Under the pieces are notes generated by a model, which saw only the letters and a program-made list of their open reading frames with translations, was not told the DNA's origin and searched no databases. From Methylomonas sp. (GTDB lineage: Bacteria > Pseudomonadota > Gammaproteobacteria > Methylococcales > Methylomonadaceae), in contig JALXCS010000120.1 in the NCBI GenBank assembly GCA_026990815.1, forward strand, positions 1 to 6,905: a stretch of DNA of 6,905 nucleotides, given 5' to 3'. Positions within the stretch are counted from its first letter, which is position 1. Every line of letters begins with the position of its first letter. Both the position numbers and the translations under genes were made by a program. Positions 1 through 5,724 of this stretch are shown piece after piece.

Positions 1-23
1 TCAGTCAATATGGTGCTGTCCAT
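1..23 (-). CDS. possible start of next operon gene, cut by window edge
   Basis: An ATG at 23-21 on the minus strand opens a frame (MDSTILT) that runs off the left edge. It lies 23 bp downstream of the sulfotransferase stop, a normal spacing for the next gene of the same operon. Two nearer ATGs (39-37 and 36-34) are followed at once by TAA and cannot start a gene. No clear Shine-Dalgarno sequence precedes the ATG at 23, and seven codons say nothing about function, so this is only a candidate. Confidence 0.2.
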
Positions 24-46
24 TGCTAACTTACATCATAATGTAG

Positions 47-913
47 CTATACCCCAAGTAGTATGCTAGGTAGTTTTTCCCAGGTATTTCTGAAATATTG
101 ATCAGCTCTTTTTGAGCTTGTTGAAATTTGATCTTTTGACATGCTGTCCAAAATAGTGAATGCTTGAGTTACATTTTTGGGGATTTCATCAGCCAATATT
201 TCCAGATCTTTTAAATGAAATTCAGAATGGCGTAAATCAAAAGAGATGAAATTATTCGTAAAATCTTCAAATTCGGAAGAATAAAAAGGAAGGCTTAGTT
301 TTTCTGATATTCGTCGTAATTGAGATTCTGGATCAGCGATGACTTGATCATAGTTTACAACGATTCTATGTTGCTTTTCTGTTTCAACAAAGCAGGAAAC
401 TATGTGATATAGCCAGAGACAATAGCTTTTTTTTAATTCAAAGCCGTCTCTTTTTTGCAAGGAAAGGGCGGTACTTATTGGATTTCTAATAGCAATGACA
501 TAGTAAATATCAAGATCTAAAAATGAAAACACCTCTTTCCAAAATGGTAAAAGAATAGAAAATCGGGGGTCTTTTATCCCAAAAACGTTTGTATTGGCTA
601 TTTTTTTTCTTAAAAGTTCAGTTGCACGTATTTTTAATGGAGCTAAAGAGTAGTCATTAAATTCTTTTTGAAAAATTGGGTGTATAGTGTGCCATACTCT
701 TCCTTGTAATACGTCTAATATTTCTTCATTTAAGGAGAAAAAATCCATATCTTCCCAAAAACCTTTGTCATTAACGTTTTGAACTGCGGGCATGAGATTA
801 TCTCCCAGTTCAACCCCGAGCACTTTTAATGAACGGGCAATAACACTGGTACCGCTTCGATGCATCCCTAAAACGACAATAATACGTTTTTGTTTGTTGT
901 GTTTGTGGACCAT
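47..913 (-). CDS. sulfotransferase family protein (PAPS-dependent type)
   Basis: This 288-residue protein looks like a bacterial P-loop sulfotransferase, which moves a sulfuryl group from PAPS to a hydroxyl or amine of an acceptor. Seen in the sequence: an N-terminal strand followed by a 5'-phosphosulfate-binding loop GMHRSGTS (residues 16-23), FGIKDPR (111-117), the 3'-phosphate-binding-type segment AIRNPISTALSLQKRDGF (141-158), and VNYDQVIADPESQLRRI (187-202), the usual 'YE-DL-adP' region of this family. No signal peptide or membrane segment is visible, so it should act in the cytoplasm. It follows wzt by 51 bp in the same direction, and the context suggests a glycan acceptor, perhaps the exported polysaccharide; that is inference. 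The ATG at 913 has no good Shine-Dalgarno sequence, and the spacer upstream is open in the same frame back to the wzt stop. It has two runs of eight identical bases (427-434 and 601-608). The family call is firm; the acceptor is unknown. Confidence 0.85.
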   Translation of the reverse strand: MVHKHNKQKRIIVVLGMHRSGTSVIARSLKVLGVELGDNLMPAVQNVNDKGFWEDMDFFSLNEEILDVLQGRVWHTIHPIFQKEFNDYSLAPLKIRATELLRKKIANTNVFGIKDPRFSILLPFWKEVFSFLDLDIYYVIAIRNPISTALSLQKRDGFELKKSYCLWLYHIVSCFVETEKQHRIVVNYDQVIADPESQLRRISEKLSLPFYSSEFEDFTNNFISFDLRHSEFHLKDLEILADEIPKNVTQAFTILDSMSKDQISTSSKRADQYFRNTWEKLPSILLGV

Positions 914-964
914 TAAAATTTTTTGAAAAATTAGAGTATGTATTATTCGAAGAGCAAAATAAAT

Positions 965-2389
965 TCAGGCATTCTTTTTTTCTGACGAGGAATGTTTAGT
1001 CTCAATGGGATTAAGCATTTGAATAGAAGGTTTACATTGAAAATCAACTATTGCAGTTGCATAATTAGTTGTAGTGGGTAAAACCCTGAACATGTGAAAA
1101 TCAAGAATACGATGCAGATAGGTTTCTTCGCCATTAATAACTCCAGTAACGCCGGCATTAAGAAAGTAATCACCAGAATTCAGGCTACAAATAAACTCAA
1201 ATCCAACCTCAATTATTGAGTTTTGATTCACGTTGGAAATTCCTTTGTTTGTGTGTGGGGCGGAAATTGATCCCCCTAATTCTAAACCGGAGACTGTTTT
1301 TATCAACATTCCAAAACGGACAAAATGAGCATCCTTTTTAAATCTGACCTTATAGCGGTAACGATATTTTTCTCCCCGTTTAAGACAATTTACCTTATCT
1401 TCAGATAGAGTTAGGATTTCAGGAGACTCAATATAAGCCCCTAATGACTCATAAGAAATAGTGCTTTGTGGCTTGAGGTTTGGATCATAAAATTCTTCAA
1501 GATTATTGTTTTTATCAGCGGGTTTTCCAACGGGGCTGACAAAGTTATCTGGAAATTTTTCTACTTCGGTTTCAGAGAGAAAATTTAGGAGAATTTCCTG
1601 GCGAACTATAGACCGATTTTCTTCAGGGGCATAAAGTAATTTTTGGTATTTGCCAAAAATATTTTTTGGAGTACCCATGGCCAACATTTCACCTTTATCA
1701 AGTAAAATTGCGCGATCACAAAGTTCTACAATTGTACTACCAGAATGTGAGACAAAAAGAATAGTTGTTCCCTTTGCTTTGAGCGATTCAATACGAGAAA
1801 AGCATTTTCTTTGAAACAACTCGTCACCAACCGAGAGAGCTTCATCAACAATTAGTATCCGGGGGTCAACATTAATTGCAACAGCAAAAGCTAATCTCAT
1901 TATCATGCCGCTGGAATAGGTGTTGATTGGTTGATTTATAAAATCACCAATGTCAGCGAAATCAATAATGTCGTCAAAACGATTTCCAATTTCTTCCTTA
2001 CTTAATCCAAGGATAGCTGCATTCATGTAGACATTTTCTGAGCCAGTGAATTCATGATTAAAGCCGGAACCCAGTTCAAGTAGAGCAGCAATGCGGCCAT
2101 TTGTTTTGATTGATCCTGAAGTCAGTGCTAAAGTGCCACAGATAATTTGAAGTAATGTAGATTTACCAGAACCATTATGACCTACGATTCCTACTGTCTC
2201 GCCTCTTTTAATATCAAAAGATATGTTTTTTAACGCCCAGAACTCTTGAAAATATCGGATTGGAGCTTGCTTGAATAATTGCTGTAATGATGGGAAAACA
2301 AACTGTTTTAGCCGGTCCCTTGGGTGTGGGTAGATATGATAACATTTGCTCAAGTTTTGAACTTGGATAGCAGTATCGTCAGAGAACAT
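965..2389 (-). CDS. wzt: O-antigen/polysaccharide ABC exporter ATPase with C-terminal glycan-binding-like domain (Wzt type)
   Basis: This 474-residue protein is the cytoplasmic ATPase of a Wzm/Wzt exporter, which moves undecaprenyl-linked polysaccharide across the inner membrane. The ATPase half shows Walker A GHNGSGKST (residues 70-78), the ABC signature YSSGM (158-162), Walker B ILIVDE (178-183) and the switch His in FVSHS (H215). The N-terminal insertion before WALKNISF (about 18-50) is typical of the polysaccharide/teichoic-acid branch of ABC ATPases. After a linker (about 255-315), residues about 316-440 form a beta-rich domain like the Wzt C-terminal domain, which in E. coli O9a/O8-type systems recognises the modified chain end before export. 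The length matches such long Wzt proteins and exceeds the roughly 250 residues of KpsT-type ATPases. The ATG overlaps the wzm stop by 11 bp. An AAGG lies 8 nt before the ATG, directly after a hairpin in the wzm end. The glycan ligand cannot be read from sequence. Confidence 0.93.
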   Translation of the reverse strand: MFSDDTAIQVQNLSKCYHIYPHPRDRLKQFVFPSLQQLFKQAPIRYFQEFWALKNISFDIKRGETVGIVGHNGSGKSTLLQIICGTLALTSGSIKTNGRIAALLELGSGFNHEFTGSENVYMNAAILGLSKEEIGNRFDDIIDFADIGDFINQPINTYSSGMIMRLAFAVAINVDPRILIVDEALSVGDELFQRKCFSRIESLKAKGTTILFVSHSGSTIVELCDRAILLDKGEMLAMGTPKNIFGKYQKLLYAPEENRSIVRQEILLNFLSETEVEKFPDNFVSPVGKPADKNNNLEEFYDPNLKPQSTISYESLGAYIESPEILTLSEDKVNCLKRGEKYRYRYKVRFKKDAHFVRFGMLIKTVSGLELGGSISAPHTNKGISNVNQNSIIEVGFEFICSLNSGDYFLNAGVTGVINGEETYLHRILDFHMFRVLPTTTNYATAIVDFQCKPSIQMLNPIETKHSSSEKKNA

Positions 2390-3209
2390 CTGAAAAGCCT
2401 TTTCTGGTTTTTTGAAACCAGAAGTACCCGAGCCAGGTAACTGCTAGTGAAATGAGAAGATAAATCCCTAGGCCAGACCAATTTGGAATATGTCCAAAAA
2501 TTAGTACTTTTCTCGCTTGTTCAATGATAAAAGTCAATGGATTAGCCAAAATTACAGGGCGATATTCTTTTGGTAGGGCTGACAATGGGAAGAAAACAGG
2601 AGCTAAGAAAAGCAAAATGGTGGTTAGAACTCCTATGACTTGGCTGATATCTCTTAAATAGACGCCAAGAGAGGCAAGTATCCATGCAAAACCTAGAATT
2701 AGGATACTAAGGGGGAGTAAAACAATTGGAATTAAGAGTACAGTCCAGAACAGCCCATCATTCAATATTATTGAAGCAAACAATAAAACAATAACGCTAA
2801 CGGATGTATGAAAAAGGGCGGACAGTAAACTCACGACAGGTAAAATTTCAAGTGGAAAAATAACCTTTTTGACATAATTGACGTTGGTTAATATGAGGTT
2901 GGGGGCGCGAATAAGGACTTCAGCAAGTAAGCCATGTACAATCATGCCTACAAATAAAACTAACGCGAAAGCTGGTTTGTTGCTTCCAATATCAACATTC
3001 CATTTTGTCTGAAATACTACGGAAAAAACAAAGGTATAAACTCCCAACATTAGCACGGGGTTAATGAATGACCAGAAGATCCCTATTATTGACCCCCTGT
3101 ATCTTCCAATGACTTCGCGCCAAACCATCTGCATGATCAGTTGACGATTTATGCAAAGACTATTAAGAAGTGAAAATAAAGAGGTTGGCTTTGCTAGCTG
3201 GGGATTCAA
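2379..3209 (-). CDS. wzm: polysaccharide ABC transporter permease (Wzm type, ABC-2 family)
   Basis: This 276-residue integral membrane protein is the channel-forming partner of Wzt. It starts with a cytoplasmic segment containing the family motif WREVIGRYRGSIIGIFWSF (residues 30-48) and then shows about six hydrophobic spans (approximately 42-66, 80-100, 122-149, 155-180, 188-210 and 246-266), as expected for an ABC-2 permease. The motif LGVYLRDISQ (181-190) and the segment NPLTFIIEQARKVLIFG (223-239) are typical of O-antigen and capsule permeases. The start is a TTG at 3209, which overlaps the rfbC stop in the sequence TTGA. A strong ribosome site at 3215-3221 supports it, while the first internal ATG (residue 26) would remove the N-terminal helix. 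Its stop lies within wzt, so wzm and wzt are probably translated as a coupled pair. Confidence 0.93.
   Translation of the reverse strand: MNPQLAKPTSLFSLLNSLCINRQLIMQMVWREVIGRYRGSIIGIFWSFINPVLMLGVYTFVFSVVFQTKWNVDIGSNKPAFALVLFVGMIVHGLLAEVLIRAPNLILTNVNYVKKVIFPLEILPVVSLLSALFHTSVSVIVLLFASIILNDGLFWTVLLIPIVLLPLSILILGFAWILASLGVYLRDISQVIGVLTTILLFLAPVFFPLSALPKEYRPVILANPLTFIIEQARKVLIFGHIPNWSGLGIYLLISLAVTWLGYFWFQKTRKGFSDVL
2402..2423 (-). promoter_or_regulatory. hairpin at the wzm-wzt junction, just before the wzt ribosome site
   Basis: A perfect 9-bp inverted repeat (arms 2402-2410 and 2415-2423) surrounds a 4-nt loop. In the minus-strand mRNA the arm ends exactly where the AAGG that probably serves wzt begins, 12 nt before its ATG. 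It sits in the last codons of wzm (encoding WFQKTR). It could tune coupling or block entry of free ribosomes at wzt. The structure is seen; the role is inferred. There is no U-run after it, so it is not an intrinsic terminator. Confidence 0.4.
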
Positions 3210-3751
3210 GAAAACACCTCTGAATCTGAAAGTAACGAGCCAAGTTTATCTTTAGCTGATATTAATGGTTGCACCTCTAAAGGCCATTTGATATCAATTT
3301 CAGGGTCATCCCAAGCGATACATCTTTCAAATTCTGGAGCATAATAGTCAGATGTTTTATAAAGAAAGTCTGCAGAGTCACTTAAAACAACAAAGCCATG
3401 GGCAAATCCTATTGGAATCCACAATTGATGGTGATTATTTTCATTTAATTCAATTCCAACCCATTGTCCAAAAGTTGGTGAAGATCTTCGGATATCAACT
3501 GCGACATCAAAAACAGCGCCACGAACAACTCGGACTAATTTACCTTGGGGTTGCTCGATTTGGTAATGTAAACCTCGTAATACGCCTCTTGCAGAATGGC
3601 TGTGGTTATCCTGCACAAATTGAATATTTTGACCGATGATTTCGTTGAATTGTTTTTGATTAAAGCTTTCAAAAAAAAACCCTCGATTATCATTGTAAAT
3701 TATTGGTTCAATAATAAAGACATCAGGAATACTGGTTTTGGTTGCTTTCAT
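3206..3751 (-). CDS. rfbC: dTDP-4-dehydrorhamnose 3,5-epimerase
   Basis: This 181-residue cupin enzyme (RfbC/RmlC) epimerises C3 and C5 of dTDP-4-dehydro-6-deoxy-D-glucose, the third step toward dTDP-L-rhamnose. Seen motifs: RGFFFESF (residues 23-30), VQDNHSHS (46-53), GVLRGLHYQ (56-64) with the family's catalytic His at H62, GKLVRVVRGAVFDVAVDIR (70-88), LWIPIGFAHGF (110-120), the Tyr expected as acid at Y131, and the His-partner Asp at D168 in SAKDKLG. Length is normal for the family. It is the first gene of the leftward operon and its TGA overlaps the TTG start of wzm by 4 bp. No strong ribosome site precedes the ATG at 3751. No rfbA, rfbB or rfbD lies nearby, so the partner steps must be encoded elsewhere. 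Some homologues act on related dTDP sugars as 3- or 5-only epimerases, which cannot be excluded. The TTT codons for F25-F27 form a run of nine T (3671-3679). Confidence 0.95.
   Translation of the reverse strand: MKATKTSIPDVFIIEPIIYNDNRGFFFESFNQKQFNEIIGQNIQFVQDNHSHSARGVLRGLHYQIEQPQGKLVRVVRGAVFDVAVDIRRSSPTFGQWVGIELNENNHHQLWIPIGFAHGFVVLSDSADFLYKTSDYYAPEFERCIAWDDPEIDIKWPLEVQPLISAKDKLGSLLSDSEVFS
3215..3221 (-). promoter_or_regulatory. ribosome binding site for wzm, deciding its TTG start
   Basis: The minus strand reads AGAGGTG here, a good match to the Shine-Dalgarno sequence, 5 nt before the TTG at 3209-3207. It lies inside the last codons of rfbC. No ATG is suitably placed downstream of it, so it supports TTG as the wzm start and suggests coupled translation with rfbC. 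Confidence 0.7.
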
Positions 3752-3853
3752 AAAATATCTAATTTTTCCGAAGTACTTTGATAATGGTTGTTTGGGGGGA
3801 ATCGAAAAATTACTCTGTAGAAAGGTTTGTAATTGGTGAAAATTTTACATGTC

Positions 3854-3882
3854 ATTTTATCTTTACATGCTCAAGTGAACAA
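3854..3882 (-). promoter_or_regulatory. rfbC: candidate sigma-70 promoter for the rfbC-wzm-wzt operon
   Basis: On the minus strand, TTGTTC (3882-3877) is followed after 17 bp by TAAAAT (3859-3854). The -10 box matches consensus at five of six positions and the -35 only at three, with ideal spacing. It would leave a leader of roughly 95 nt before the rfbC ATG at 3751. Two copies of TTTACATG on the plus strand (3844-3851 and 3862-3869), 18 bp apart, overlap or flank the -10 region. The region is AT-rich, so chance matches are likely. Confidence 0.3.
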
Positions 3883-3933
3883 GGAGTTTTGACTGGTTTG
3901 ATGTTAGCTGAAACGGTCTGAATTTTAAAAGAT

Positions 3934-4086
3934 ATCTGTAACTACTCGCACATTAAAATTATGAGAAGGTGTAGGATATTGATTTATCAGGCTTCTGCAA
4001 CAGGGATGTTGTCGCACAGCTTACAAGGATGTATCCAGGATCAATATCCTACACTTTTTCATTGGACGGGGTAAGTAGTTACAGAT
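3934..4086. repeat. MITE-like element: nested inverted repeats in the rfbC-amrA gap
   Basis: Perfect 13-bp outer arms (ATCTGTAACTACT at 3934-3946 and its reverse complement at 4074-4086) enclose 23-bp inner arms (3961-3983 and 4040-4062) that match at 21 positions, including a perfect 15-bp core GTGTAGGATATTGAT. A small central stem pairs CAACA (3998-4002) with TGTTG (4007-4011). There is no coding capacity. Terminal inverted repeats, a length of about 150 bp and an intergenic position fit a non-autonomous miniature transposable element or another dispersed palindromic repeat. No clear target duplication is visible beyond AT dinucleotides next to CTGTAAC...GTTACAG. The short spacer between outer and inner arms matches poorly. 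In RNA from either strand it would fold into a long hairpin and could limit read-through between amrA and rfbC. The repeats are certain; the mobile nature is inferred. Confidence 0.7.
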
Positions 4087-4169
4087 GTATTTTCGTTGTT
4101 CGATTAACTGAATATATTCTCAATCTAACGATTCGATTGAATTTTTCGAAAGATGGCTTCAGTTTTTTT

Positions 4170-4200
4170 GTAAATATATTTCTTCCAGAAAAGTATTTAC
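4170..4200. other. AT-rich hairpin downstream of amrA
   Basis: GTAAATA (4170-4176) pairs with TATTTAC (4194-4200), and inside it TTTCT (4179-4183) pairs with AGAAA (4187-4191), with a 2x2 internal loop and a 3-nt tip: 12 pairs in total. It begins 45 nt after the amrA stop. In the amrA transcript direction it is followed by a run of A, not U, so it does not fit an intrinsic terminator; it could be a 3'-end protecting stem or a chance fold of AT-rich DNA. The rest of 4087-4244 shows no gene. Confidence 0.35.
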
Positions 4201-4244
4201 GTGTAGTAATTTCTTAATTGTTCGATGTTTTTGGAAGTTTAATG

Positions 4245-4823
4245 CTATTCAATCATTTCTGTAGTATATCTATAAATCTTGATGGAATCTGACCAATAAG
4301 CCCTAGGAAGACCTGCCTTTAATTTAAGGTGAGCCAGAAAATCTTCGGGATCAGTTAAAGATTCCCAAACTGAGGGGAGGAAGGTTCCTCTTCTGCCTTT
4401 ATCTTCTATAATCAGGCCATCAATACCGGGGCGTAATTGGGCAATCAGGTCTTGTTCTGAAGTAAAGGTTATGGGTTTTGCTAGGCTTAGAATGGAGATA
4501 TGAATAGCCAAATCTTCCAGTTCATTTTGTTGTACGGGGGGGAAGCGGGGATCGTTGAAGGCAGCAGCAAACGCATTTTGCGTAACATCTTCAAGTAGCG
4601 GACGTATGGCTTCCAGGGTGCCAATGCAGCCCCGTAATTGTTTATGTTTTTCAAGAGTAACGAAAGTTGCACGCAGTTCGGAAAATTTTTCTGGAAATTG
4701 GGAAAGATCAGGCGAAATGGGTCTGCCTGTTTCCAGTCCGAATTCAATAGATGCTTTGGCCCAGTCTAGTAAAATCTTACGTTCTTTTTCGTTATACTCA
4801 TTGCTCAATGATGTATGCTCCAT
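4245..4823 (-). CDS. amrA: AmmeMemoRadiSam system protein A (AMMECR1 family)
   Basis: This 192-residue protein belongs to the AMMECR1 family, found in bacteria, archaea and, as the AMMECR1 protein, in humans. The family signature LRGCIGTL is at residues 63-70, with the usual NAFAAAFNDPRFPP (83-96), ISILS (109-113) and GTFLPSVWE (146-154). No membrane span or signal peptide is seen, so it is cytoplasmic. Its reaction is not established as far as I know; it is defined by pairing with a MEMO protein and a radical SAM enzyme, both encoded next door. I chose the ATG at 4823 because GGTGG lies 6 nt upstream; a TTG two codons earlier (4829) is too close to that site. The gene overlaps the end of amrB by 26 bp, so the two are cotranscribed and probably coupled. 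No intrinsic terminator is seen after it. Confidence 0.92.
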   Translation of the reverse strand: MEHTSLSNEYNEKERKILLDWAKASIEFGLETGRPISPDLSQFPEKFSELRATFVTLEKHKQLRGCIGTLEAIRPLLEDVTQNAFAAAFNDPRFPPVQQNELEDLAIHISILSLAKPITFTSEQDLIAQLRPGIDGLIIEDKGRRGTFLPSVWESLTDPEDFLAHLKLKAGLPRAYWSDSIKIYRYTTEMIE

Positions 4824-5583
4824 AACCAACCACCCTGTTTTTATCTCCAGCAGTATCGCCAGAGTTTCTTAAATCGATTGTTTTAATCTGAAGCGATTTT
4901 TTTCTGGCAAGAGCCAGTAGACCGCTAACCGGAACTCTTCCGCAGGCAGAATCATAATCCAGCGCTTCATATTGTAAGGCTTCAATAAGCTTGCTGGTTT
5001 CAAGGTCTTTTTGTTTAGCCGTTAGATAGTCGTGATAGTGACTTAAATCCGAGCTAATCGCAATCAAGGTTTCTGGTCCTCCCCATAGCATTTCCAGTGC
5101 TGTACTGATCTGCTCAGAACTGGCTTCACCAGCTACGATTGGAACGATTGAAAAATCATCCAGTACAGTTTGCAGAAAAGGCAACTGGACTTCCAGGCAG
5201 TGTTCATCCCGATGCGCCTGTTCAATATATTCTACGAAAGGCAAGCGTACTAACTTATTGACTGCTTCGACCTCTACAGGTACTTTTCCTAATGGGGTGA
5301 TGAAAGCATCGGCATTACTGACGGCCAAGCCATAAAATGCAACGCGATGAGATGGACCCATCAAAACAACCCGATGGATAGTCTTGCTAGCTGGTTTTAA
5401 TCGAGCATAAGCGGTAGCGGCAATTTCTCCCGAATAGATAAGGCCGGCATGTGGAACAATAATGGCTTTTGGAACCGGTTTGGAATCAGGTTCAGCCATT
5501 TCCAACATTCGGTTAATTAATTGTTGAAGTTGTAACGGGTCTGCGGGGTAAAAAGTACCCGCAACGGCTGGTTGTCTATTCAT
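4798..5583 (-). CDS. amrB: AmmeMemoRadiSam system protein B (MEMO family)
   Basis: This 261-residue protein is a MEMO-family member, a fold related to class III extradiol dioxygenases. It opens with the family hallmark RQPAVAGTFYPADP (residues 3-16). H45 (VPHAGLIYSG), H79 (GPSHR) and C214 (ACGR) occupy the positions that bind a metal in human MEMO1; EHCLEVQLPFL (127-137) and SSDLSHYH (177-184) are also typical. The true start is taken as the ATG at 5583: the open frame continues 50 codons upstream to 5733, but that extension would cross the ribosome site and start of the divergent amrS, and family members begin at the MxRQPAVAGTFYP motif. The ribosome site is weak. A candidate promoter lies at 5608-5635, giving a very short leader. 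It overlaps amrA by 26 bp. The molecular function is uncertain; a role as metal-dependent partner of AmrA and AmrS is inferred from the conserved set. Confidence 0.93.
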   Translation of the reverse strand: MNRQPAVAGTFYPADPLQLQQLINRMLEMAEPDSKPVPKAIIVPHAGLIYSGEIAATAYARLKPASKTIHRVVLMGPSHRVAFYGLAVSNADAFITPLGKVPVEVEAVNKLVRLPFVEYIEQAHRDEHCLEVQLPFLQTVLDDFSIVPIVAGEASSEQISTALEMLWGGPETLIAISSDLSHYHDYLTAKQKDLETSKLIEALQYEALDYDSACGRVPVSGLLALARKKSLQIKTIDLRNSGDTAGDKNRVVGYGAYIIEQ

Positions 5584-5607
5584 GATCGAATTTTTTGAAT
5601 GAAAATG

Positions 5608-5635
5608 AGTATATAGTGTCATCAATAGTGGTAAA
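5608..5635 (-). promoter_or_regulatory. amrB: candidate sigma-70 promoter for amrB-amrA
   Basis: On the minus strand TTTACC (5635-5630) is followed after 16 bp by TATACT (5613-5608). This gives four of six matches at -35 and five of six at -10. Transcription would begin near 5601, about 18 nt before the amrB ATG at 5583. No equally good promoter for the divergent amrS was found in the 141-bp gap. Confidence 0.35.
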
Positions 5636-5712
5636 TACTTAGACTTACGACAAGAAATAATGTTGAAATGTTCCATGATATTTTCACTTGTCAGTTTGTA
5701 AAAACCTGAACC

Positions 5713-5718
5713 AGGAGG
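5713..5718 (+). promoter_or_regulatory. amrS: strong ribosome binding site of amrS
   Basis: AGGAGG lies 6 nt before the ATG at 5725, which fixes the amrS start and argues against a long upstream start for amrB on the other strand. The first half of the site also falls in a small potential stem (CCTG at 5705-5708 with CAGG at 5712-5715). Confidence 0.8.
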
Positions 5719-5724
5719 CCTACG

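Noticed and set aside
3352..3781. Two plus-strand open frames (3352-3639 and 3596-3781) opposite rfbC
   Set aside because: They are antisense to a well-supported RfbC, show no domain-like sequence and no ribosome site; they are frame shadows.
4029..4217. A 62-codon plus-strand open frame in the rfbC-amrA gap
   Set aside because: It starts inside the inverted-repeat element, spans a repeat arm and the AT-rich hairpin, and has no ribosome site; its residues do not look like a protein.
3752..4244. CRISPR array or tandem repeats in the largest gap
   Set aside because: The repeats are inverted pairs, not evenly spaced direct repeats; the only direct repeat is an 8-bp TTTACATG pair.
4824..4829. 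TTG at 4829 as the amrA start
   Set aside because: The GGTGG ribosome site nearly touches it, whereas the ATG at 4823 has the right 6-nt spacing; the difference is two residues.
4487..4872. Open frames overlapping amrA on both strands (4487-4747 minus, 4555-4872 plus)
   Set aside because: Both lie within the coding region of a clear AMMECR1 protein and encode nothing recognisable.
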